Shown one piece after another: positions 54,652-62,882 of a stretch of DNA of 64,000 nt; the stretch's first letter is position 1; each line of letters opens with the position of its first letter. The stretch lies in assembly GCF_050876985.1 (NCBI RefSeq), contig NZ_JBPAPP010000001.1; one strand, given 5' to 3'. Position numbers and translations under genes: made by a program. The stretch is from Halopseudomonas sp002296055. GTDB lineage: Bacteria > Pseudomonadota > Gammaproteobacteria > Pseudomonadales > Pseudomonadaceae. The notes below the pieces were generated by a model. The model was not told where the DNA came from. It saw only the letters and a list, made by a program, of their open reading frames with translations, and ran no database searches.

Positions 54652-55268
54652 TGCGCCAACGGGGCTTTACCCTGCTTGAATTGCTAGTCGCCATGGCGGT
54701 GTTCGCGATCATGAGCGTGGTCGCCTACCAGGGGTTGCGCTCTGTATTGCAGGTCAATGAGATTAGCCGCGAGCACGCCCAAGTGTTGGGCGACTTGCAG
54801 GTTAGCCTGAGCGTGCTGGAGCGTGATTTGTCGCAGTTGGTGGACATTCGCGTGCGCGATGAATTTGGTGATCGTCTACCACCGCTGCGCCTGCAGCCGG
54901 GCAGCGACGAGTATCCGCTGCTGGAGATTGTGCGTGCCGGCGCTGGTGGCGATGCGCGGCTGCGCCGCACTGCCTGGCGCTTAACTGAACGCGGCTTGGA
55001 GCGCGAGCTGTGGCCCGGCGTGGATATCGCCGATGCCGATAGCCGCCGGGTGCAGCCTTTTGCCGAGCTGGTTGGCGAAAAGGAGCAGCTGGGCGTGGAC
55101 AGCGGCTTTCGCTTTATTGTGCGTGGCGCCAGTGGTCTTGAGCGGGTTGATAGCTGGCCGCCAGCCGATTTGGATCCGGAGTCTACTCAGCTGCCGCTGG
55201 CGGTTGAAGTGGTGCTTGAGCTGCCGCGCCTGGGGGCGATTAGGCGCCTGATAGCGGTGGGTCAATGA
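54648..55268 (+). CDS. gspJ: Minor pseudopilin GspJ
   Basis: A 206-residue minor pseudopilin, cleavage site G|FTLLELLVAMAVFAIMS. It overlaps its neighbours by four bases on each side (ATGA). Tip-complex component. Confidence 0.92.
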   Translation: MMRQRGFTLLELLVAMAVFAIMSVVAYQGLRSVLQVNEISREHAQVLGDLQVSLSVLERDLSQLVDIRVRDEFGDRLPPLRLQPGSDEYPLLEIVRAGAGGDARLRRTAWRLTERGLERELWPGVDIADADSRRVQPFAELVGEKEQLGVDSGFRFIVRGASGLERVDSWPPADLDPESTQLPLAVEVVLELPRLGAIRRLIAVGQ

Positions 55269-56065
55269 ACAGTCGCAAGCAGCAGGGTGTGGCCCTGATT
55301 ACCGCGCTGCTGATCGTGGCGTTGGCAGTAACGGCTGCGGTTGGTATGGCGATGCGGGGGCAGGCTGACATCCGTCGCAGCAGCGCGGTGTTCGAGCGCG
55401 ACCTGTCACAGCAGATTGCCCTGGGGGCCGAGAAGATGGTGCTGCAAATTCTGGAGCAGGCCGACGGCCCGGATGATCTGATATGGGACACCTGCCTGTC
55501 GCCGGTGCTGCCCTTTGAGGTCGATCAGGTACAGCTGCAGGCGACGCTGGATGACATGCGCTGCCGCTTCAACCTTAACGCATTGGCTGGCGGCGATGAG
55601 CAGCAGCAGGCGTTGTTTGCCCAATTGGTCGACCGCGTCGCGCGCGACAGCGGCGTGACCATGCCGCCGGGCAGTCAGCTGGCACTGGCGGTCAGCGACT
55701 GGATGAACCCGGAAACCGATGACGCGATTTATCAGCTCGACTCGCCACCGCGCCTGTCAGCTAACCGCACCATGCTGGTGGCATCAGAACTGAATGCCGT
55801 CAGTGGTATGAGCAGTGAAGCCTGGCAGGCATTGGCCCCCTATGTGACGGCCTACCCGTCCGACCAGAGCCCGATCGATCTGGAGCGCAGCAGTGAGCTG
55901 ATGCAGGAGATATTTGCCAATCAGGGCGTCGGTGGTGAGGCGCCCTGGTTTATGCGCCTGCAGGTGGTGGCCAGTTTTGGCGAGCGACAGTTTTATCAGT
56001 GCACACTGCTGGATGCGCCCAACGGTAAGGTAGTGCTGCGCGAACAGACGGCCTGCGAGCCGTGA
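55265..56065 (+). CDS. gspK: Minor pseudopilin GspK
   Basis: A 266-residue pseudopilin (G|VALITALLIVALAVTAA) that lacks Glu5, as is normal for GspK, the capping subunit. It is shorter than typical 300-residue-plus homologues. The calcium and alpha-domain region (RCRFNLNALAGGDEQQ, LALAVSDWMNPETDDAIYQ, LNAVSGMSSEAWQALAPYVT) is recognisable. Confidence 0.92.
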   Translation: MNSRKQQGVALITALLIVALAVTAAVGMAMRGQADIRRSSAVFERDLSQQIALGAEKMVLQILEQADGPDDLIWDTCLSPVLPFEVDQVQLQATLDDMRCRFNLNALAGGDEQQQALFAQLVDRVARDSGVTMPPGSQLALAVSDWMNPETDDAIYQLDSPPRLSANRTMLVASELNAVSGMSSEAWQALAPYVTAYPSDQSPIDLERSSELMQEIFANQGVGGEAPWFMRLQVVASFGERQFYQCTLLDAPNGKVVLREQTACEP

Positions 56066-56084
56066 CAACAACAGGAATGCATGC

Positions 56085-57308
56085 ATGTTGATAGTGCTTT
56101 TGACCGCAGCGACGGCTGCCTCCGAACAGGACCAGCCGCTGCATTGGTGGCGCTTGGGGCGAGAGGGGCAGGTGCTGGAGCGGGGGCAGGATAGCCTGGA
56201 AGGGCTGCACCAGCGTTATGCGGGTGAACGGGTGCGCGCTCTATTGGCCGATGGTGTTGGCCTGCATCGGGTCAGCCTGCCCGGGCAGCGTACCGCCGCC
56301 ATCCGCGCCGCGTTGCCCTACGCGCTGGAGGAGCGCCTGAGTCAGGAGCTGGACGATCTGCATATTGTCATGGGGCCCAAGCGTGCGGACGGCCAGATCA
56401 GCGCAGCGGTGGTGGAGCACCGGCTGGTGGAATACTGGACCGAACGCTTTGCCACAAGCGGCTTGCGGCTTGAGGCGCTGTTGCCACTTGCTGCCTTGTA
56501 CGCCGATCAGGCTCCGCTGCAGGGGCTGCACTTGCAGGCGGTGGATTGGCCGGACTGCGCAGGTTGGTTGGTGAGCGCCGCTGACGCTGAGCCGGTGCTG
56601 CTGGAGCCGGCATTGCTGCCGTTCTGGCTAAGCAATCGCTTGCAGGCGCTGGCGCCGGACCAGCGCCAGTTGAGCGCGCCGGCGTCCGAGCTTGAGTCCT
56701 TGCAGGCCAGTATTCCGGCCGATACCCGCCTGTCATCGTCGGCATCGGCTGAAGCCTCAGGCAGCCTGCAGGACCAGCTGACGACCGCCGCGCCACTCAA
56801 CCTGCTGACTGGGCCTTACGCGGTCAGCATGGCGGCGCCACCCTGGCGCAAGTTGCGTCCGGTGCTGGTGGCGGCCAGTGTAGTAGTGCTGCTGACGGTC
56901 GGCTGGTTGGGCGCAGAGCGGGCCGCGTTGCTGGCCGAGCGTGATGCCCTGCGCAGCCAGATAGAAACCACCTTTTCCCGCGCACTGCCGGGCGCACGCC
57001 TGCAGGACCCGTTAGTACAGTTTCAACAGCAGCTGCAGGGCAGTAGCACGCAGGTTCAGGCGGGCGCCGGCATGTTGCTGCACGCCTTCTTCACCAGCTT
57101 GCAGGGACAAAGCGGGGTAGAGATCCGCCAGCTACGCGGCAGTGTCGAGGCGCTGGATGTTGAGTTGAAAGTCGCCAGCTTTGCCGAGCTGGAGAAGCTG
57201 CGCGCTGCCCTGGCTGCCAGTGCCGGTATTACCGAGCAGCTTGAGGGCGCGGACTCGGAGAATGGTGGTGTCAGTGCACGGATACGTATAGCAAGGAGTG
57301 AATCATGA
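56085..57308 (+). CDS. gspL: Type II secretion protein GspL
   Basis: A 407-residue inner-membrane protein: an actin-like cytoplasmic domain (residues 1-230) that binds GspE, one membrane segment near 265-285 (LRPVLVAASVVVLLTVGWLG) and a periplasmic ferredoxin-like domain. It overlaps gspM by four bases. Confidence 0.9.
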   Translation: MLIVLLTAATAASEQDQPLHWWRLGREGQVLERGQDSLEGLHQRYAGERVRALLADGVGLHRVSLPGQRTAAIRAALPYALEERLSQELDDLHIVMGPKRADGQISAAVVEHRLVEYWTERFATSGLRLEALLPLAALYADQAPLQGLHLQAVDWPDCAGWLVSAADAEPVLLEPALLPFWLSNRLQALAPDQRQLSAPASELESLQASIPADTRLSSSASAEASGSLQDQLTTAAPLNLLTGPYAVSMAAPPWRKLRPVLVAASVVVLLTVGWLGAERAALLAERDALRSQIETTFSRALPGARLQDPLVQFQQQLQGSSTQVQAGAGMLLHAFFTSLQGQSGVEIRQLRGSVEALDVELKVASFAELEKLRAALAASAGITEQLEGADSENGGVSARIRIARSES

Positions 57309-57790
57309 AGGCCTGGTGGGCAGGGCTGGCCGCCAGAGAGCGGCTTATTCTCATGGTAGGTGGCGCCGTGTTGGCGCTGATCGTCTTCTGGATCGCGATT
57401 TGGGAGCCGCTGGTGCAGGGACGAAGCGCCCTGCGCGCCGAGGTGGCGCGGTTATCGGCGGAGGCCGTGTGGATGGATCAGGTGGCAGACGATGTGCGTC
57501 GTCGTGCGCGCCTGGCACCCGCGAGTACCAGCGTGCCGGCGCAGGGCTCTGTGCTGACACTGATCGAGGTATCGGCTAATGCTGCCGGACTGCGTCAGGC
57601 GTTGAGTCGGGTGCAACCGGAAGGCGCCGGCGCACGCTTGAGTTTCGATCAGGTCGGCTTCGACCCATTGATGAGTTGGCTAGCCGACCTGGAGTCGCGT
57701 CAGGGCCTGCAGGTAACCCAGCTGTCCATCGACGTGGGCGAGGCACCTGGTCAGGTCGCGGCGCGCATTCTGCTGGAGCGTAGCCAATGA
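57305..57790 (+). CDS. gspM: Type II secretion protein GspM
   Basis: A 161-residue inner-membrane protein with one segment (LILMVGGAVLALIVFWIAIW) and a small periplasmic domain. It partners GspL. It overlaps both gspL and gspN by four bases. Confidence 0.9.
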   Translation: MKAWWAGLAARERLILMVGGAVLALIVFWIAIWEPLVQGRSALRAEVARLSAEAVWMDQVADDVRRRARLAPASTSVPAQGSVLTLIEVSANAAGLRQALSRVQPEGAGARLSFDQVGFDPLMSWLADLESRQGLQVTQLSIDVGEAPGQVAARILLERSQ

Positions 57791-58542
57791 TCGGTTGGAT
57801 GCGCGGCAAAAAACTGTGGCTGCTGGCTACCCTGGTGTTGCTGCTGACGCTGCTGGCCAACCTACCGGCCACATTGGTATGGCAGTCTCTGCAGGGGCAC
57901 CTGCCCACTCGGGTAGAGCTGACCGGGCTGCGTGGCACCCTGTGGCAGGGTGAGGTGGCCCGCATGCAGGTGGCCGGCATCGACCAAGGGGCACTCAGTT
58001 GGGATTGGCAGCCGACGGGGCTACTGCGGGGTGAGGTTGTGCTGGATCTCAGCTGGCGGCCTCGCAAGGGGCAAGTGCGGGCGCTGGTGCGCGCCGGGCT
58101 GGGCAGCATTACGCTGCAGCAGGTCAACGGTTACCTGGACGCGGCCAGTATGGCGCAGGTGAACAAGGCTCCCTTTGTCCTGCAGGGTGACTGGCTGTTT
58201 GATATCAGCGAGCTGCAACTGCGTGACTTTCGTGAAGTGACCCGAGCCGAGGGCCGTATCGGCTGGCAGAATGCCGGGGGTGGCTTGCCCAACCCGTTGG
58301 CGCTGGGTGATCTTGGCGCCACCCTGAGCCAGCAGGATGGCTGGCTGTTGATGGCGCTGTCCGACAACGGCGGCCCGCTGGGCCTGCAGGGCAGCGCTCG
58401 CTGGCAACCAGCGGCTCCGCTGAAGCTGGATACCCGTTTACAGGCGCGCGCCGATGCCGAAGCGGCGCTGGCCGATGGGCTGCGTTTGCTGGGAAGACCG
58501 GACGCCGATGGCTGGATACACTGGCGAGCAAACCTGCAATGA
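57787..58542 (+). CDS. gspN: Type II secretion protein GspN
   Basis: A 251-residue protein with one N-terminal membrane segment and a periplasmic domain (LPTRVELTGLRGTLWQGEVARM), the GspN pattern. GspN is found in only part of T2SS operons and its role is not essential in several systems. Confidence 0.88.
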   Translation: MIGWMRGKKLWLLATLVLLLTLLANLPATLVWQSLQGHLPTRVELTGLRGTLWQGEVARMQVAGIDQGALSWDWQPTGLLRGEVVLDLSWRPRKGQVRALVRAGLGSITLQQVNGYLDAASMAQVNKAPFVLQGDWLFDISELQLRDFREVTRAEGRIGWQNAGGGLPNPLALGDLGATLSQQDGWLLMALSDNGGPLGLQGSARWQPAAPLKLDTRLQARADAEAALADGLRLLGRPDADGWIHWRANLQ

Positions 58543-58556
58543 ATGAGGAGTTGAGA

Positions 58557-59177
58557 ATGGGGGCTATGGTGCGCTCTGCCGGTGCTCTGGTGTTGGCTAT
58601 GGCGTTGGGGGGCTGTGCAGGTTCACAGGTAAGCCCGCAAAGTGATTCGGCGCTGGCTGATCTGCGTGCGCGCCTGAGTATGGGCCAATGCAGTCCGCAG
58701 TTGAGCGCGGAGGTAATCGCTGCGCAGCAACCGCCGCTGCACCTGGAAGCGGCCTATCAGTGCTTGACCAACGCACAGCTGGAGTTAAGCGAAGAGCTGC
58801 TCGCCGATTATCAGAGCCGCTTTGTCGGACGAGCTGATCAGGACTATGCGGCCTATCTTGCGGCGCTTGTCCCCTATGCGCGTTTCGAATTGGCCGGCGG
58901 GGATAGCCAGGCACGTTTGCAACAGGGTCGACTCGCGCATGCGCGGATGGTGGAGTTTGTGCGCCAGTATCCGCAGTCGCAGTACCGAAGCGAAGTGGCG
59001 ACACGCATGCAAACGATTTTGGAGGGCTTGGCCCAAGCCGAGTACGACCTGGCTTTGCTGGATGCCGAGCGCGGGCAATTGGATCGGGCAAAGCGCCGTA
59101 TGCGTTATTTGCAAGATAGCTACCCGCGCAGTACCGCAGCGACCAACGCTATCGCCTGGCTGCTCGATCAGGAATGA
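58557..59177 (+). CDS. Lipoprotein with TPR-like repeats at the end of the T2SS operon
   Basis: A 206-residue predicted lipoprotein from ATG 58557, with GAGGAG six bases upstream (ATG 58539 overlaps gspN but has no ribosome binding site). Signal peptide with lipobox LGGC, then helical repeats; YPQSQYRSEVATRMQTI and the closing YLQDSYPRSTAATNAI resemble BamD-type TPR proteins. Its position makes it the last gene of the T2SS operon; it could serve as an outer-membrane accessory or pilotin-like factor. That role is inferred from position only. Confidence 0.65.
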   Translation: MGAMVRSAGALVLAMALGGCAGSQVSPQSDSALADLRARLSMGQCSPQLSAEVIAAQQPPLHLEAAYQCLTNAQLELSEELLADYQSRFVGRADQDYAAYLAALVPYARFELAGGDSQARLQQGRLAHARMVEFVRQYPQSQYRSEVATRMQTILEGLAQAEYDLALLDAERGQLDRAKRRMRYLQDSYPRSTAATNAIAWLLDQE

Positions 59178-59374
59178 AAACGCACCTGAATGCGCAGCCT
59201 GCGTCAAGGGTTTTATGGCCAGTTTGTGGCTGAATTGTGCCCTTTATCGGCGCCTGCACCCCTCGTTTTGTGCACAAGCGTGGGGCATCTTGTCATCTGG
59301 CTGCCATATTGCTCGCTAAGTGATTGATATTCCTGTCTCGCAAATAAGTTGTTGATTTTAAAGGCAAAAAAATA

Positions 59375-59389
59375 GGTTAAATTTTAACC
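59375..59389. repeat. Perfect AT-rich palindrome
   Basis: GGTTAAA (59375-59381), T, TTTAACC (59383-59389). It lies in the 404-bp gap between the convergent T2SS operon and rdgC, 48 bases before the DnaA-box-like palindrome. Confidence 0.55.
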
Positions 59390-59436
59390 ATTCTGAGCTG
59401 GCACCCCACAGATACTGGTGTGCGACCGCTTTTGAT

Positions 59437-59479
59437 CAAGCTATCCACAACCTTATCAACAGATATTGTGGATAGCTTG
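59437..59479. repeat. 14-bp inverted repeat containing DnaA-box-like sequences
   Basis: CAAGCTATCCACAA (59437-59450) and TTGTGGATAGCTTG (59466-59479) are perfect complements 15 bases apart. Each arm contains CTATCCACA, one base from the DnaA box TTATCCACA, and the spacer contains TTATCAACA, also one base away. There is no T-run. A DnaA-binding or titration site is more attractive than a terminator. The flanking gap shows no gene. Confidence 0.6.
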
Positions 59480-59581
59480 CTGAAGCCCTTGTATGGCGAC
59501 GCCTTGACGGTCTTTCGGGCAAAGCGGCCGAGTTGCGCTGACAGCCTGAGAGGGCGTGAGCCTCCCAGGCGCAAGGGCGAT

Positions 59582-60499
59582 TTACACGCCCTGAGGAATG
59601 TCTTCACCGCCCAGCGCATTGGTCAGTGAGGGGATCAGCTCGCTGAGCGTGCTGGACATGATGGTGAAGCTGGCGTCCAGTTGGCTGAGCATGTCGTCGC
59701 CGCCATTTTCTTCCGCTTCGTCGCGCAGCAAGTCTTCGAACTTCACGCGCTTGAGTGTCAGCTTGTCGTCCAGGCTGAAGCTGAGCTTTTCCTGCCATTG
59801 CAGCATCAGCTGGCTTACCTGCTTACCGGCGCTCAGATGCAGCTGGATTTCGTCGCTGGCCAGATCCTGACGCTTGCAGCGCACCACGCCGCCGTCTTCG
59901 CTGGTATCGCGTAGTTCACAATCGTCGCCAATCTGCAGTTGCTCGGGCGCCTGGTTCTCTTTCACCCATTGGGTCATGCAGGCGGCCGGCGCGGTCTTCA
60001 CGTTCAAGGGGCGTACAGGCAGCGAGCCGGTGCATTCGCGCAGCAGGCTCAGCAGGTCTTCGGCGCGCTTGTGGCTGGAACTGTCGACAGCGATCCAGCC
60101 TTCGGCCGGGCAGATGCAGGCAAAGGTGGTCTGGGTGCGGGTAAAGGCGCGTGGCAGCAGCGACATGATGATGTCGTCCTTGAGTGTGTCGCGCTCTTTT
60201 TTGTAGACCTTGCGGGCGTCGCGGTTCTCGATTTCCTCAACCTTCTCGGCCAGTGCGTCTTTCACCACGCTGCCGGGCAGGATGCGTTCTTCCTTGCGCA
60301 TTGCGATCAGCCAGTAGCCGTTGCTGACTTCTACACGGTTTTCCGAGTGACGGCCCCAGGGCGTGGTCCAGCCAAGGGTGTGGGTCTCCTGGCTGGCGCA
60401 GGGGCGGGCGGCTTTCTGTTCGAGCGCGTCGACCAGCTCGGATTCGCTGAAGGGGACGGGTTGGCTGAAGCGATAGATGAGCAGGTTACGAAACCACAT
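59582..60499 (-). CDS. rdgC: Recombination-associated protein RdgC
   Basis: A 305-residue DNA-binding protein of full family length, starting MWFRNLLIYRFSQPVPF. RdgC forms a ring around duplex DNA and restrains RecA. Characteristic segments include LGWTTPWGRHSE and GYWLIAMRKEERILPGSVV. A short hairpin GGGCG/CGCCC spans its stop codon. Monocistronic. Confidence 0.95.
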   Translation of the reverse strand: MWFRNLLIYRFSQPVPFSESELVDALEQKAARPCASQETHTLGWTTPWGRHSENRVEVSNGYWLIAMRKEERILPGSVVKDALAEKVEEIENRDARKVYKKERDTLKDDIIMSLLPRAFTRTQTTFACICPAEGWIAVDSSSHKRAEDLLSLLRECTGSLPVRPLNVKTAPAACMTQWVKENQAPEQLQIGDDCELRDTSEDGGVVRCKRQDLASDEIQLHLSAGKQVSQLMLQWQEKLSFSLDDKLTLKRVKFEDLLRDEAEENGGDDMLSQLDASFTIMSSTLSELIPSLTNALGGEDIPQGV

Positions 60500-60696
60500 G
60501 GTGCTGTCCTTTCTGTTGCTAAGGTCTTGGGAAGCAACGAACGAAGGAGCCTACTCTGCCATCGCTGGGCGGGTCGGTTCGATTGTGCTTCCCGGGGAAA
60601 GCGCCCAATAGTGCCTCAGCCATCGTTTGGCAGCCAGTGTTTCCGGGGGGTTGAATAAGATATTGAAATAACCTGAATTTTTTTTTGAAAAAGGTG

Positions 60697-60725
60697 TTGC
60701 CAGATTCGGAAAAGCTCCCTAGAAT
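60697..60725 (+). promoter_or_regulatory. tRNA operon promoter
   Basis: TTGCCA (60697-60702), a 17-base spacer and TAGAAT (60720-60725), followed by the GC-rich discriminator GCGCACC typical of stringently controlled stable-RNA promoters. An AT-rich stretch lies just upstream. It precedes tRNA-Val by 22 bases. Confidence 0.8.
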
Positions 60726-60747
60726 GCGCACCACTTCGAGAGCAAAC

Positions 60748-60823
60748 GGGTGATTAGCTCAGCTGGGAGAGCATCTGCCTTACAAGCAGAGGGTCGGCGG
60801 TTCGATCCCGTCATCACCCACCA
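60748..60823 (+). tRNA. tRNA-Val (anticodon UAC)
   Basis: A 76-base cloverleaf with acceptor GGGTGAT/ATCACCC, anticodon loop CTTACAA (UAC at 60781-60783), T-loop GGTTCGATCC and encoded CCA. Confidence 0.97.
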
Positions 60824-60836
60824 CTCGAAGAATAGC

Positions 60837-60913
60837 GCAGCGGTAGTTCAGTTGGTTAGAATACCGGCCTGTCACGCCGGGGGTCGCGGGTTCGAGTCCC
60901 GTCCGCTGCGCCA
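60837..60913 (+). tRNA. tRNA-Asp (anticodon GUC)
   Basis: A 77-base cloverleaf with acceptor GCAGCGG/CCGCTGC, anticodon loop CTGTCAC (GUC at 60871-60873), T-loop GGTTCGAGTCC, discriminator G and encoded CCA. 13 bases after tRNA-Val, same transcript. Confidence 0.97.
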
Positions 60914-61063
60914 TTTCCCCCTCCTGCAGTATCTGATTCCTCTTTCTGTTGTTGCCTTCGGTACAGGGTCACATTCGTTGTCGTCCCGGTAGCCTGCATC
61001 TGCAAGCCCTGATAAGCTGCCTGCTTACTTTCGCCCGTGTCGGGTCTGTCTATTGAGGTAAGC

Positions 61064-61768
61064 ATGAAGCGTAATTTGCTGGCAGTCAGCGTTGCAGTCG
61101 GTGTTCTGGTTCTGGCCGGTTGTGACAAGGAAAAACAACCGGAACTCACTACCCCCATCCAGCAAGCCTCCTACGGTATTGGCCTTAACATGGGTCAGAG
61201 CCTGTTGCAGGACGGTCTGGAAGATATCGATCCGCAGGCGTTGGCACTGGGCCTGCAGGATGCTCTTGGCAAGCAAGAGCAGCGCGTGGGCGATGAAGAG
61301 CTGACCAACGCCTTCAACGCGCTGCAGCAGCGCGCACAGGAGCGCGCTGAGGCGCTTGCCAACGAAGCGCTGGATGCCAACAAGAAGTATCTTGAAGAGC
61401 ACGCTGCTGAAGACGGTGTGACCACTACCGAGTCTGGTCTGCAGTATGAGGTTGTGACCTCGGGTGATGAGGACGCTGCTCAGCCGCAGGCAGACGATGT
61501 GGTGGTTGTCCACTACGAAGGCCGTCTGGTTGATGGCACTGTGTTCGATAGCTCTCTGGAGCGTGGCGAGCCCGCTGAACTGCCGGTTGCTGGCGTGATC
61601 CCGGGTTGGGTCGAAGTGCTGCAACTGATGCACGTTGGTGACAAGTGGACTGTGACTGTCCCAGCCGAGCTGGCCTACGGCCCGCGCAGCCCGAGCCCGG
61701 TTATTCCGCCGAACTCGATCCTGGTGTTCGACATGGAGCTGGTCTCCATCAAGCCGCGCCAAGAGTGA
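61064..61768 (+). CDS. FKBP-type peptidyl-prolyl isomerase lipoprotein
   Basis: A 234-residue predicted lipoprotein from ATG 61064 (GAGG upstream), lipobox LAGC with Cys20. Residues 25-120 form the helical FkpA/Mip dimerisation domain (ASYGIGLNMGQSLLQDG) and 125-234 the FKBP domain (VVVHYEGRLVDGTVFDSS, GVIPGWVEVLQLMHVGDKW, IPPNSILVFDMELVSI). It assists folding of envelope proteins. Its own terminator follows. Confidence 0.92.
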   Translation: MKRNLLAVSVAVGVLVLAGCDKEKQPELTTPIQQASYGIGLNMGQSLLQDGLEDIDPQALALGLQDALGKQEQRVGDEELTNAFNALQQRAQERAEALANEALDANKKYLEEHAAEDGVTTTESGLQYEVVTSGDEDAAQPQADDVVVVHYEGRLVDGTVFDSSLERGEPAELPVAGVIPGWVEVLQLMHVGDKWTVTVPAELAYGPRSPSPVIPPNSILVFDMELVSIKPRQE

Positions 61769-61782
61769 TGCGGTAACACGTC

Positions 61783-61818
61783 GAAACGCCCGAGGCAAGG
61801 CCGTCGGGCGTTTCAGTG
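61783..61818 (+). terminator. Terminator after the FKBP gene
   Basis: GAAACGCCCGA (61783-61793) pairs perfectly with TCGGGCGTTTC (61804-61814) around a 10-base loop, with the T-rich end inside the stem. Confidence 0.85.
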
Positions 61819-62002
61819 TTACTGTTATGCACATTTTTCGGTAACACCTGCCCTTTACTTTCCCTTCCTTTTCTGATTTCTCGCCTACGCCGTAACTGAC
61901 TGAAAAACATGCAGATTTTTCATTGGTCAAAATATGCGCGGATTGTCTGCAGGCGCATATAAACGGGCGTTTGAGGCAGTTTTCCTGGTTTTCTTCACAG
62001 AG

Positions 62003-62026
62003 TTATCCACAGATCCTGTGGGTAAC
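62003..62026. other. Inverted pair of DnaA-box-like sequences
   Basis: TTATCCACA (62003-62011) is an exact DnaA box, and TGTGGGTAA (62018-62026) is an inverted box with one change; together they form a near-perfect inverted repeat around GATCC. It lies just beyond the end of the leftward binding-protein gene. A terminator-like or attenuating hairpin is an alternative reading. Confidence 0.5.
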
Positions 62027-62032
62027 CCGTTG

Positions 62033-62758
62033 CTACTCGTATCGCTGCATTAATTGCTGAATCTGGCCGCTGCTCAGCAACTGGTCGACCGCGTTGATGA
62101 GCTGCTCGCTGTCGGGGCCGTGTTTGGGCGCAGCGCAGCGCAGATAGAAGTGCTCAAGCTCCCAGTCGCTTACGGTGATGGCGGCCGGCGTGGTGCGCAG
62201 GTGGTGGTGCAGTGCTCGGCGCAGGTCAATGCTGGCATCAAGGCGGCCGCGCTCCAGCATCTTCAGGCGGGTCTCGATATCCCTTACGTCGTGGCGCGTT
62301 AGCGTGCCCCGCGCGAAGGCTGCTGTCAGCGCGCTACTGTAGTGATAGCCGAATGTGGTGCCGACCAAGGCTCCCTGCAGGCTGTGCAGGCTATCAGGCG
62401 CCGGTTTGTCTGCTGCCGTGGCGACAACGTCTGCGTCATCGTACAGCACCTCTGACCAGTAGAGTTGAGTCGGCTTGCTGTGCCACTCGGGTTGCGTATT
62501 GCAGATCAGGTGAATGCGGCCGCTATCCAGTGCCTCGTCGATGCGGTTGTTTGGTAGGGCGACGAAGGTGATCGGTCGATTCAGGTATTCGGCCACCAGC
62601 TCGCCCAGTTCACGGGTCAGGCTGGGCTGCAGGTCAGCCCCGGACAGTGCTACGTAGGGTGGTGGGTCGGATGGCGAGTAACCCCATAGCAAGGGGCTTG
62701 CTTGCAGGGGTGTGCTGTAGCCCAGCAGTGCCAGCAGACAGTACAGAATAACTCTCAC
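62033..62758 (-). CDS. Periplasmic amino-acid-type solute-binding protein
   Basis: A 241-residue protein of the SBP family 3 fold, started at GTG 62758 so that a normal signal peptide (MRVILYCLLALLGYSTPLQA) is at the N-terminus; the frame extends to a TTG at 62782. LYWSEVLYDDADVVA and GALVGTTFGYHYS are family segments. No permease or ATPase is adjacent, so it may act as a sensor-type orphan binding protein; a signalling gene follows upstream. Confidence 0.75.
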   Translation of the reverse strand: MRVILYCLLALLGYSTPLQASPLLWGYSPSDPPPYVALSGADLQPSLTRELGELVAEYLNRPITFVALPNNRIDEALDSGRIHLICNTQPEWHSKPTQLYWSEVLYDDADVVATAADKPAPDSLHSLQGALVGTTFGYHYSSALTAAFARGTLTRHDVRDIETRLKMLERGRLDASIDLRRALHHHLRTTPAAITVSDWELEHFYLRCAAPKHGPDSEQLINAVDQLLSSGQIQQLMQRYE

Positions 62759-62882
62759 GACGTCCCCGCAGGTGGTTGGCAAGCACGTATCAATGCCGCT
62801 CGGCGCCGGCCAGCTTTAATCGCTTGCTGGCGGCTGGGCGTAATCGATTCGTGTTCCCCAGAGCATAGATCATTCGCTGATC

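Noticed and set aside
59375..59479. dif or chromosome-terminus site, or replication origin
   Set aside because: No 28-bp dif-like sequence is present and dnaA, dnaN and rpmH are absent; only DnaA-box-like palindromes are supported.
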